The notes beneath the pieces were generated by a model. The model had not been told where the DNA came from. It was given only the letters and a program-made list of their open reading frames with translations, and made no database searches. Positions 1-5,777 of a DNA stretch of 5,777 bases are shown here, one piece after another (within the stretch, counting starts at the first letter, position 1; every line of letters starts with the position of its first letter). The position numbers and the translations under genes are program-made. The stretch comes from Acidobacteriota bacterium (lineage in GTDB: Bacteria > Acidobacteriota > Vicinamibacteria > Vicinamibacterales > Vicinamibacteraceae), in contig JACDAO010000156.1 of the NCBI GenBank assembly GCA_013695405.1, positions 1-5,777 on the forward strand. Direction: 5' to 3'.

Positions 1-808
<808 letters not shown>

Positions 809-849
809 ACGTCAGGGGGTGAGCCGGAAACGGCGTCGGGCGCAGGCAC

Positions 850-1392
850 TCAGGCCTGGGTCGCCAGACGCTCCTTCATGCGGGCGAGTTGTCGGGCAAG
901 GCTGCCGTCATAGACGACGCTTCCGGCCCGGGTGACGACTCCACCGACGAGTGCGGGATCGACACGCACGGTGAGCGTGACCTGCTGCCCGGTGGTGTCG
1001 GCCAGCGCCGCGCGCAGCCGCGTCAGCTGCGCGTCGGTGATCGGCACGGCCGTAGTCACCTCGGCGTCCAGCCGGCCGTCGAACCGGTCGACCAGCGCCT
1101 GGAGCGCGGTCGTCAACAGGTGGACACCATCGAGTTGGTGCCGGTCTGCCAGAATCAGCAGCGTCTGGCGGGCAGCCGATGTGAGTGGGAGATCGGCGCT
1201 GACCTGATCGGTGATGGCGTGCTTGGCGTCGGCCGCCACGAATGGCGACAACAAGGCGGCCTTGAGCTCGGCGTGTCCTTCGAGCCGATCGTCGAAGACC
1301 TGCAGGCCTTCCAGCGTCGCCCGCGCATCGCCCTGGGCGCGGCACACCGCAAACAGCGCGTGCGCGGCGCGCCTGGCGTCATGTGGGGTCAT
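850..1392 (-). CDS. atpH: ATP synthase F1 subunit delta (OSCP family)
   Basis: This 180-residue protein is the peripheral-stalk subunit that joins the top of F1 to the b subunits in the cytoplasm. The length matches the family (about 175-185). The N-terminal helical domain (residues 1-105) resembles the OSCP/delta six-helix bundle, with a short 'LSPFVAADAKHAI' segment at 48-60. The C-terminal signature GGVVTRAGSVVYDGSLARQL is at 150-169, followed by the terminal helix ARMKERLATQA. The start ATG (1392..1390) overlaps the atpF stop TGA (1391..1389) in an ATGA junction, which suggests translational coupling. A GGGG run 8 nt upstream may assist ribosome binding. It ends with TGA, and atpA follows after 41 nt. 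Sequence similarity is modest, as is normal for delta, but position between b and alpha makes the call firm. Confidence 0.95.
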   Translation of the reverse strand: MTPHDARRAAHALFAVCRAQGDARATLEGLQVFDDRLEGHAELKAALLSPFVAADAKHAITDQVSADLPLTSAARQTLLILADRHQLDGVHLLTTALQALVDRFDGRLDAEVTTAVPITDAQLTRLRAALADTTGQQVTLTVRVDPALVGGVVTRAGSVVYDGSLARQLARMKERLATQA

Positions 1393-2150
1393 TGCACCTG
1401 CCCCATCTGCGACGCGTAACGGTCGACCAGCGTCGACTGCTCGGCGGGAGTCAGCGTGTCGCGCAGGCGGGCCTCGGCCACGCCGATGGCCAGGTCAGCG
1501 GCAAGGGCGCGCAACTGCGCGGTCGCGCCGCGCGTCTGACTGGCAATCTCGCGCCTCGCCTGATCGACAAGGCGGTCGCGCTCCACCATCGCGGCGTCGC
1601 GGATCCGGGTGCGCTCGGCCTCGAGTTCCTGCGCGCCCCGTAGCTGCAACTGTTCAAGCTCGCCGGGCAGCGCCTGCAGCTTGTGCTCGATCTCGGCCAG
1701 TCGTGCGGTCGCGGTCTGCCGCATCTCGGCGGCATCGACCAGGTCCTTCCGGATCTGGTCGCGCCGGGCGGCCAGGTGCGCCACCAGCGGGCCACGTCCG
1801 AACCAGTACAGCACCGCCGCAAGGATCGCGAAGTTCGCCACACGCGCCAGCGTCGCCCACCGACTCTCGCCATGCGCCTGGTCGTGTCCGGCCTCGGCGG
1901 CCAGCGTCCCGCCTTCCGCGCCCCCGTGCGGTGCAACGCCATGGCCCTGAGCCCGTGCCGGTGCCGCGTGCGCACCGCGTGCCGACACACCGGCTCGTGC
2001 GTGGCCGTGGACGCCTGGCGCCGGTCCGGGCTGCGCCTGAACCGCCTGAACCGCCGGTGCCACAGCGGCCAGCAACCCAGCGACCGTCAACGTCGCACCG
2101 ATCCGCCACGCCGACGCCGCACGTGTCTGGGGATTCACCGGCCGAACCAT
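1389..2150 (-). CDS. atpF: ATP synthase F0 subunit b with N-terminal signal-like and His-rich extension
   Basis: This is a stator subunit b that anchors the peripheral stalk in the membrane. It has 253 residues from ATG 2150, against about 155-170 for a typical b. Residues 1-39 look like a signal peptide or first membrane segment: basic start, hydrophobic core 19-36, possible AQA-type cleavage near 37-39. Residues 40-99 are low-complexity Ala/Gly/Pro with seven His (48, 50, 61, 70, 75, 89, 93). The canonical b membrane helix follows at about 103-118 (ANFAILAAVLYWFGRGPL). A long charged coiled coil (about 125-225) then runs to a short C-terminal tail that would contact delta. The upstream b' stop TGA shares its last base with this ATG (TGATG). 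GTG at 2153, one codon earlier, is a less attractive start. The C-terminus overlaps atpH by 4 nt. The b identity is strong. Whether the N-terminus is cleaved or kept as a second helix cannot be decided here; both topologies leave the stalk in the cytoplasm. Confidence 0.92.
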   Translation of the reverse strand: MVRPVNPQTRAASAWRIGATLTVAGLLAAVAPAVQAVQAQPGPAPGVHGHARAGVSARGAHAAPARAQGHGVAPHGGAEGGTLAAEAGHDQAHGESRWATLARVANFAILAAVLYWFGRGPLVAHLAARRDQIRKDLVDAAEMRQTATARLAEIEHKLQALPGELEQLQLRGAQELEAERTRIRDAAMVERDRLVDQARREIASQTRGATAQLRALAADLAIGVAEARLRDTLTPAEQSTLVDRYASQMGQVQ

Positions 2151-2572
2151 CACGCGACGCGCCCCGCCAGCCGGTCGGCAATCAGGCGGCCCAGATGGTC
2201 GGCGTCCTGCCCCAGTTGCTGCCGCGCCTGAGCCGTCTCGGCGGTGATCGTCGCGCGCGCCGTGGTCAGATCCTGCTCGGCCTGGACGCGGGCCGCCGCG
2301 ATCATCGCGACGCGTTCGTCCTGCCCCTGTTTGCGCATGTCCTCGAGTTCGCGATAGAACACCGCGCGGGCGGCCGTCGTCCGTGCATCGAACTCTTCAC
2401 CGGCGCGGCGCGCCTCGGCGGCACTGCGTTCGGCCAGCACCCGCGCCGATCCGACGGCCTCCTCGCGGGCGTGGATCACGCGCAGCAGGGGCTTGAAGAA
2501 CAGCTGTTGCAGGATGACCGTCAACAACAGCACGAGCGCGATGACCCACAGGACCGACAGGTCCGGTAACAC
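2150..2572 (-). CDS. atpF': ATP synthase F0 subunit b' (second b-type stator subunit)
   Basis: This 140-residue b-type subunit is expected to pair with the longer b encoded next to it as a b/b' heterodimer in the peripheral stalk. A single N-terminal membrane helix (about residues 6-26, VLWVIALVLLLTVILQQLFF) leads into the family motif FKPLLRVIHAREEAV at 26-40. A continuous amphipathic, Ala/Glu/Arg-rich coiled coil then runs to the C-terminus. The start is GTG at 2572..2570, supported by GGAGG at 2581..2577 with a 4-nt spacer; no nearby ATG fits the motif better. It is the first gene of the ATP synthase block, 163 nt after selD and behind a likely promoter. The stop TGA (2152..2150) overlaps the next ATG by one base. 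Which of the two is called b or b' is convention; the shorter, first-encoded copy is usually b'. Confidence 0.9.
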   Translation of the reverse strand: MLPDLSVLWVIALVLLLTVILQQLFFKPLLRVIHAREEAVGSARVLAERSAAEARRAGEEFDARTTAARAVFYRELEDMRKQGQDERVAMIAAARVQAEQDLTTARATITAETAQARQQLGQDADHLGRLIADRLAGRVA

Positions 2573-2594
2573 GGTGCCTCCGGGATTCGACGTG

Positions 2595-2611
2595 GACGGG
2601 ACCGCCCCGTC
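2595..2611 (-). promoter_or_regulatory. Small hairpin in the leader of the atp transcript
   Basis: On the minus strand GACGGG (2611..2606) can pair with CCCGTC (2600..2595) across a 5-nt loop, giving a 6-bp GC-rich stem. It ends 13 nt upstream of the GGAGG ribosome-binding site of atpF'. It is not followed by a T-run, so it is not a standard terminator. It could affect mRNA stability or initiation, or be a chance structure in GC-rich DNA. Confidence 0.3.
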
Positions 2612-2664
2612 GCAGACAAAGGCGCGGGCACAGGGATGAATCCGGGCGCCCGCCGCAACACTGA

Positions 2665-2694
2665 TTTATACCATTATTCGAAAAACACTGGCAA
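2665..2694 (-). promoter_or_regulatory. Probable sigma-70-type promoter for the ATP synthase genes
   Basis: On the minus strand TTGCCA (2694..2689; consensus TTGACA, 5/6) and TATAAA (2670..2665; consensus TATAAT, 5/6) are separated by 18 nt. They lie in a conspicuously AT-rich island (about 2660-2710) in otherwise GC-rich DNA. Transcription would begin around 2658, leaving a leader of about 85 nt before the GTG start of atpF'. The element faces the atp genes and sits just after the end of selD, as expected for an operon promoter. No experimental start site is available. Confidence 0.65.
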
Positions 2695-2735
2695 CTACGA
2701 GCGTTTTTACGCGTCGGCCCGACCGGCGGCGCGGG

Positions 2736-3770
2736 TCAGTCGATGTAGACGGCAGCGCCAGCTGAACCCGCTTCGTCGACGTGGCCAACGATCGCGGCAT
2801 CGATGCCGGCATCACGCAGCGCCCGACAGGCGGCCGGTGCCGAGTACGCCGCCACCGAGGCCAGCAAGCCGCCGGACGTCTGCGGGTCGAACGCCAGCGC
2901 CGCGAGATCGTCGGGGAGCGGTCCGAGCCGGACCGACGGGCCGAAATGCGTGCGGTTGTTGACCAGGCCGCCGGTCCGATTGCCGAGTGCCAGCGCTCGC
3001 GCCCCGGGCAGCAGAGGCACGTCCGCCATGGCCAGGTGCAGCGAGACGACGCCGGCGGTGGCCATCTCGCTGGCGTGACCGGCCAGGCCGAAGCCGGTGA
3101 CGTCGGTGCAGCCGTGGACGTCCGCCAGTCGCGACAACAGCTCGGCCGCATCGCGGTTGGTGCGCTGCATCGAGGCGATCGCGCCAGCCAGCGTGACGGC
3201 GTCGGTACGGTCGAACTTCGCAGCCGTCGCAATGACGCCCGTCCCGATCGGTTTGGTCAGGATCAGGACGTCGCCGGCACGGGCCCCGCCGTTGGTCCAG
3301 ATGGCGTCCGGCGCCGCCAACCCGGTCACCGCGTAGCCGAACTTGACCTCGGTGTCCTGCACGGTGTGGCCGCCGAGCAGGGCCACCCCGCACTCCTGCA
3401 GCACCGACATGCCCCCGGCGAAGATCGCCCGGATGATCTCGGTCGCGAAATCCCGGGCCGGAAAGGCCGCGATCGCCAGCGCCGTGATCGGCCGGGCACC
3501 CATGGCGTAGACGTCACTGACCGCGTTGGCGCCGGCAATGCGGCCGTACGAGAACGGGTCATCGACAATCGGCGTGAAGAAATCGACCGTCTGCACCAGC
3601 GCCACGTCCCCGACGACGAACACACCGGCATCGTCCGCGTTCCGGTAGTCGACCAGGACACGGGGATCGGTAGGCACGGGCAGATCGCTCAGCACCTGAG
3701 CGAGCTCGCCAGCGGCGAGCTTGCTCGCTCAACCAGCGCAGGCGGCGTAATCGGTCAGTCGTTTCATCAT
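2736..3770 (-). CDS. selD: Selenide, water dikinase, a selenoprotein (UGA = Sec at residue 14)
   Basis: SelD makes selenophosphate from selenide and ATP, the selenium donor for selenocysteine and selenouridine. From ATG 3770 it is 344 residues, normal for the family, if TGA at 3731..3729 is read as selenocysteine. The N-terminus then reads LTDYAACAGUASKL, with Sec14 where most homologues have the catalytic Cys or Sec, and Lys17 at the spacing of E. coli Cys17/Lys20. Other SelD signatures follow: DDAGV at 46-50, ALVQTVDFFTPIVDDP at 57-72, NAVSDVYAMGARP at 82-94, GGHTVQD at 133-139, DVTGFGLAGH at 223-232 and DPQTSGGLL at 295-303. A second ATG at 3767 is also possible. GGAG at 3787..3784 is a weak, distant ribosome-binding site. 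A conventional call from GTG 3695 would lack Sec14 and Lys17. Selenocysteine insertion is inferred, but homology on both sides of the TGA and the adjacent hairpin support it. parB lies 50 nt upstream. The terminal stop is also TGA. Confidence 0.93.
3697..3731 (-). promoter_or_regulatory. Predicted bacterial SECIS element in selD
   Basis: The in-frame TGA forms the base of a strong hairpin. TGAGCGA (3731..3725) pairs with TCGCTCA (3703..3697). A GCAA bulge (3724..3721) follows on the 5' side. GCTCGCC (3720..3714) then pairs with GGCGAGC (3710..3704), closed by a GCT loop (3713..3711). That is 14 bp in total, with the first loop base a G, 16 nt after the last base of TGA. This fits the general bacterial SECIS layout: UGA at the stem base, an apical loop about 16-37 nt downstream, and a G in the first loop positions. 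SelB would bind it to deliver Sec-tRNA. The same bases also encode residues 14-25 of SelD. Confidence 0.8.
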
Positions 3771-3820
3771 GAGCTCGCGGACTCCAGGAATCTGCCCGCG
3801 TTGGTATGGTAACTCTTCGC

Positions 3821-4720
3821 TTACTTCTCGAGCAGCAGGTCGAACAGCCGGATCAATTCCTGCTCGCTGACGAACTCGATCTCGAGCTTTCCACCCTGCC
3901 CCTGACGCCTGATCGCGACACGGGTGCCGAGCGCGACGCGCAGTCGCTCTTCGGCGTGCCGGGTGTGGACGTCACTGTCCGGCGCGGCCCCCGACGATGT
4001 TGGCGCGGGCGGCGGGGCGGACACGCGTCTGGCCATTGCTTCGGTGGCGCGTACCGACAGCCCCTTGGCGACCACCTCGGCCGCGGCGCGGGTCAGCAGG
4101 TCGGGCGACTCGATGGCCAGCAATGCGCGGGCGTGACCCATCGACAGCTCGCCGGTCGCCACCCGCTCTCGCACAGCATCTGGTAACTTCAGCAAACGCA
4201 ATAAGTTAGCAATTGTCGCGCGATCTTTGCCGACAGCGGTCGCGATTTGTTCCTGGGTCAGGCCCGACTCGTCGCCGAGGCGCTTGTAGGCCTGCGCCGC
4301 TTCGATCGGATTCAGATCCTCGCGCTGGATGTTCTCGATCAGTGCCACCTCGAGCATTCTTGCGTCGTCGACGTCACTGACCACGACCGCGATCTTCAAC
4401 AGCCCGGCCATCTGCGCCGCCCGCCAGCGGCGCTCACCGGCGACGAGCTCGTAGCGATCGGCCTTGCGGCGCACCACGACTGGCTGCACCAGGCCGTTGG
4501 AGCGAATCGAGGCGGCCAGTTCCTCGAGTTTCTGCTCATCGAAGCGTACCCGCGGTTGCCGCGGGTTGGGGTCGATCCGGTCAAGGTCGACTTGCGCAGG
4601 AAAATCGCGCCCGTTTGCGGCGATCGACGTCGATTCCGCGGCTGGTCGAGCTGGCGACTCGGGAATCAGGGCGCTGAGGCCTCGGCCGAGTGCTGGCCGC
4701 CGATCGGTCTTGGTGGACAT
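3821..4720 (-). CDS. parB: Chromosome-partitioning protein ParB (Spo0J family)
   Basis: ParB is a CTP-dependent DNA clamp that loads at parS, spreads along the origin region and is moved by ParA. This protein has 299 residues. The N-terminal LGRGLSALIPE (11-21), conserved in chromosomal ParBs, lies in the flexible ParA-contacting end. The ParB/Srx CTP-binding domain spans about 43-140 with GERRWRA at 95-101 and ENIQREDLNPIEAAQAY at 129-145. The helix-turn-helix parS-reading domain (about 151-202) includes LTQEQIATAVGKDRATIANL. A Pro/Ala/Ser-rich linker (about 232-255) leads to the C-terminal dimerisation domain (256-299). ATG 4720 lies 5 nt after the parA stop with no evident Shine-Dalgarno, suggesting coupling. 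It ends with TAA, unlike its TGA-ending neighbours. Codons around 4216..4172 in the HTH are unusually AT-rich. Its presumed parS targets lie upstream of parA in this window. Confidence 0.97.
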   Translation of the reverse strand: MSTKTDRRPALGRGLSALIPESPARPAAESTSIAANGRDFPAQVDLDRIDPNPRQPRVRFDEQKLEELAASIRSNGLVQPVVVRRKADRYELVAGERRWRAAQMAGLLKIAVVVSDVDDARMLEVALIENIQREDLNPIEAAQAYKRLGDESGLTQEQIATAVGKDRATIANLLRLLKLPDAVRERVATGELSMGHARALLAIESPDLLTRAAAEVVAKGLSVRATEAMARRVSAPPPAPTSSGAAPDSDVHTRHAEERLRVALGTRVAIRRQGQGGKLEIEFVSEQELIRLFDLLLEK

Positions 4721-4725
4721 GGGCG

Positions 4726-5514
4726 TCAGGGGCGGGACACGGCCTGCGTCGTTCGCACGCCGCCGTTCCTGTTCAGCAGTTCGAGGGCGAGCGCGACGTA
4801 CGCGTCGGCGCCCTTCGACCGCGGGTCATACAACAACACTGGCAGCCCGTGACTCGGCGCCTCGGCCAGCCGCACGTTCCTCGGTATGACGGTCGTGAAC
4901 ACCTTACTCTCGAAAAACTGACGAATCTCCCGCGCGACCTGGGCGCTAAGGTTGGTGCGCTCGCCGAACATCGTCAGTACGACGCCCTCCACGTCAAGGC
5001 GCGGGTTGAGCGCTTGCCGCAGCCGCGCAAGCGTTGCCATCAAGTCGGCCAAGCCTTCCAGCGCAAAGTACTCGCAGTGCAATGGAATGAGCACGGTGTC
5101 GGCAGCGACGAGGGCGTTGAGGGTCAGCAACCCAAGCGAAGGCGGAGTGTCGATCAGAATGAAGTCGTAACGGGCGCGAATCGGGCTGAGCAGCGCCTCC
5201 AGGCGGCGTTCTCGGCGCTCCATCGGCACCAACTCGACTTCTGCGCCGGCCAGGTGGCGCCCCGCCGGGACCAGCGACAACCCGTCGACGGGGGTGGAGA
5301 GGATCGGCAGCGGTGCGTCGCCGACGAGGGACTCGTATACCGTCGCGCCAGTGGGCGACTTCTGCCCCAGCCCGCTCGTCAGGTTGCCTTGGGGGTCCAT
5401 GTCCACCACCAGTACCCGCTGATCGGCCATAGCCATCGATGCGGCCAGGTTGATCGTGGTCGTGGTCTTGCCGACGCCACCTTTCTGGTTGGACACGGCG
5501 ATGATCTTGCTCAT
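4726..5514 (-). CDS. parA: Chromosome-partitioning ATPase ParA (Soj/MinD superfamily)
   Basis: ParA is a deviant-Walker ATPase that binds DNA non-specifically as an ATP dimer and drives ParB-parS segregation. It has 262 residues from ATG 5514, the normal size for chromosomal Soj. The start MSKIIAVSNQKGGVGKTTTT contains the Walker A motif KGGVGKTT at 11-18 with the signature Lys. VVDMDPQGNLTSGLG (36-50) is the A' motif and FILIDTPPSLG (118-128) the Walker B region. PRNVRLAEAPSHGLPVLLYD (211-230) is a block typical of Soj proteins. The frame remains open for 78 codons upstream to 5748, but that stretch crosses the parS sites and resembles no ParA, so 5514 is the better start. No clear Shine-Dalgarno precedes it. 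It is followed by parB after 5 nt. Confidence 0.97.
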   Translation of the reverse strand: MSKIIAVSNQKGGVGKTTTTINLAASMAMADQRVLVVDMDPQGNLTSGLGQKSPTGATVYESLVGDAPLPILSTPVDGLSLVPAGRHLAGAEVELVPMERRERRLEALLSPIRARYDFILIDTPPSLGLLTLNALVAADTVLIPLHCEYFALEGLADLMATLARLRQALNPRLDVEGVVLTMFGERTNLSAQVAREIRQFFESKVFTTVIPRNVRLAEAPSHGLPVLLYDPRSKGADAYVALALELLNRNGGVRTTQAVSRP

Positions 5515-5616
5515 CAGATGTGGCGGCTGTCGGACGGCAGCGGAACGGGCAGGATGTGTCAGCGCCTGCCGCAAACGCCAGCATCGAGTTGATTGGGGCC
5601 GTAGCACGCCGGTTGA

Positions 5617-5632
5617 TGTTCCACGTGGAACA
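5617..5632. promoter_or_regulatory. parS site 1 (ParB-binding centromere)
   Basis: TGTTCCACGTGGAACA is a perfect 16-bp palindrome. It matches the widely conserved chromosomal parS consensus (TGTTTCACGTGAAACA and its C/G variant). It lies 102 bp upstream of the parA start codon, between rsmG and parA, next to the genes for its own binding protein. Confidence 0.95.
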
Positions 5633-5662
5633 AACGGCTGGCTGTTCTGTAACAGGCGGCGG

Positions 5663-5678
5663 TGTTCCACGTGGAACA
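5663..5678. promoter_or_regulatory. parS site 2 (ParB-binding centromere)
   Basis: A second identical copy of TGTTCCACGTGGAACA is present, with flanking G and C extending the palindrome to 18 bp (5662-5679). Its centre is 46 bp from that of site 1. It lies 6 bp downstream of the rsmG stop codon. It probably acts with site 1 as a ParB-loading centromere and may also allow autoregulation of parAB. Confidence 0.95.
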
Positions 5679-5684
5679 CGCTCC

Positions 5685-5777
5685 TCAAGCCGTTCTTCGG
5701 AGCACGAGCAACCGACTCCGCCGCGAGGCGACCAGCGGTAGCTCGCACTCCATCGCCAGCCCGGTATCGGCCGGGAT
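5685..5777 (-). CDS. rsmG: Probable RsmG (16S rRNA m7G methyltransferase), C-terminal 30 residues only
   Basis: An open frame enters from the window edge and stops at TGA 5687..5685. Its last residues (MECELPLVASRRSRLLVLRRTA) resemble the C-terminal strand of RsmG/GidB, which usually ends in a hydrophobic and basic stretch such as '.LPG..R.LV..R'. RsmG methylates 16S rRNA at G527 (E. coli numbering). Its gene very often sits directly upstream of parA, as here. The catalytic SAM-binding domain is outside the window, so the call rests on a short tail plus gene order. An unrelated upstream gene cannot be excluded. Confidence 0.6.
   Translation of the reverse strand: MPADTGLAMECELPLVASRRSRLLVLRRTA

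Noticed and set aside
1211..2569. 452-codon plus-strand open frame opposite atpH, atpF and atpF'
   Set aside because: Spans three well-identified minus-strand genes. The translation is Arg/Pro/Ala/Ser low-complexity, typical of an antisense frame in GC-rich DNA.
2700..2735. Possible terminator after selD
   Set aside because: The only inverted repeats are GTCGG/CCGAC with a 1-nt centre and a 4-bp GCGT/ACGC stem. Neither forms a stable hairpin followed by a T-run on the minus strand.
2636..2962. Plus-strand open frame crossing the atp promoter island
   Set aside because: Overlaps the 3' end of selD antisense; no ribosome-binding site or homology visible.
2736..3695. selD starting at GTG 3695
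   Set aside because: This start removes the catalytic Cys/Sec position and the conserved Lys. The upstream frame across TGA 3731..3729 has clear SelD homology and a SECIS-like hairpin.
2781..3812. 343-codon plus-strand open frame opposite selD
   Set aside because: Antisense shadow of a conserved gene; its composition is Arg/Gly/Asp/His-rich with no motif.
4690..5592. 300-codon plus-strand open frame opposite parA
   Set aside because: Antisense to the strongly conserved parA, with no recognisable domain.
5515..5684. Replication origin (DnaA boxes) near the parS sites
   Set aside because: I saw no TTATCCACA-like boxes and no AT-rich unwinding region here; only the parS pair is supported.
5515..5748. 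In-frame open extension of 78 codons upstream of parA
   Set aside because: It runs through both parS sites and overlaps the rsmG tail, and has no ParA-like sequence. Starting at ATG 5514 places the Walker A motif at the usual position.

Overview
This is a high-GC bacterial chromosomal window in which every gene I can support lies on the minus strand. Read in the direction of transcription (from 5777 down to 1) the order is: the 3' end of a probable rsmG (gidB), an intergenic stretch with two perfect parS sites, parA (soj), parB (spo0J/noc family), selD, a promoter region, then the start of an F-type ATP synthase operon: b' (atpF'), b (atpF), delta (atpH) and the first 269 codons of alpha (atpA). 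The rsmG-parA-parB order with nearby parS is typical of origin-proximal chromosomes. parAB followed by atpF'-atpF-atpH-atpA without atpB/atpE in front is an arrangement I associate with Acidobacteriota and Desulfobacterota/Geobacter-like genomes. Vicinamibacteria-like Acidobacteriota is my best guess, but the sequence alone does not settle it.

The most important point is that selD is longer than a conventional gene call would make it. An in-frame TGA at 3731..3729 lies exactly where SelD has its catalytic Cys/Sec. The reading frame continues upstream to ATG at 3770, giving the family's N-terminal motif with selenocysteine (C-A-G-U-A-S-K). A strong stem-loop begins at the TGA and spans 3731..3697, as expected for a bacterial SECIS element. 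SelD, which makes the selenophosphate needed to synthesise selenocysteine, is therefore itself very probably a selenoprotein here, so the organism should carry selA, selB and selC elsewhere. A standard caller would start at GTG 3695 and lose the active site.

Segregation module: ParA (Walker ATPase) and ParB (CTP-binding clamp with HTH) are separated by 5 nt and have their cognate parS pair just upstream of parA. selD follows parB after 50 nt with no promoter visible between them, so it may be co-transcribed. A good sigma-70-like promoter (2694..2665) in the 163-nt gap after selD would drive the ATP synthase genes, which are tightly coupled by stop/start overlaps (TGATG between b' and b, ATGA between b and delta).

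ATP synthase module: there are two different b-type stator subunits. The second carries an unusual N-terminal extension of about 100 residues before its membrane segment, made of a signal-peptide-like stretch and a His/Ala/Gly-rich region. No mobile elements, tRNA or rRNA genes, CRISPR arrays or long repeats were seen. No gene-free stretch exceeds 300 bases.
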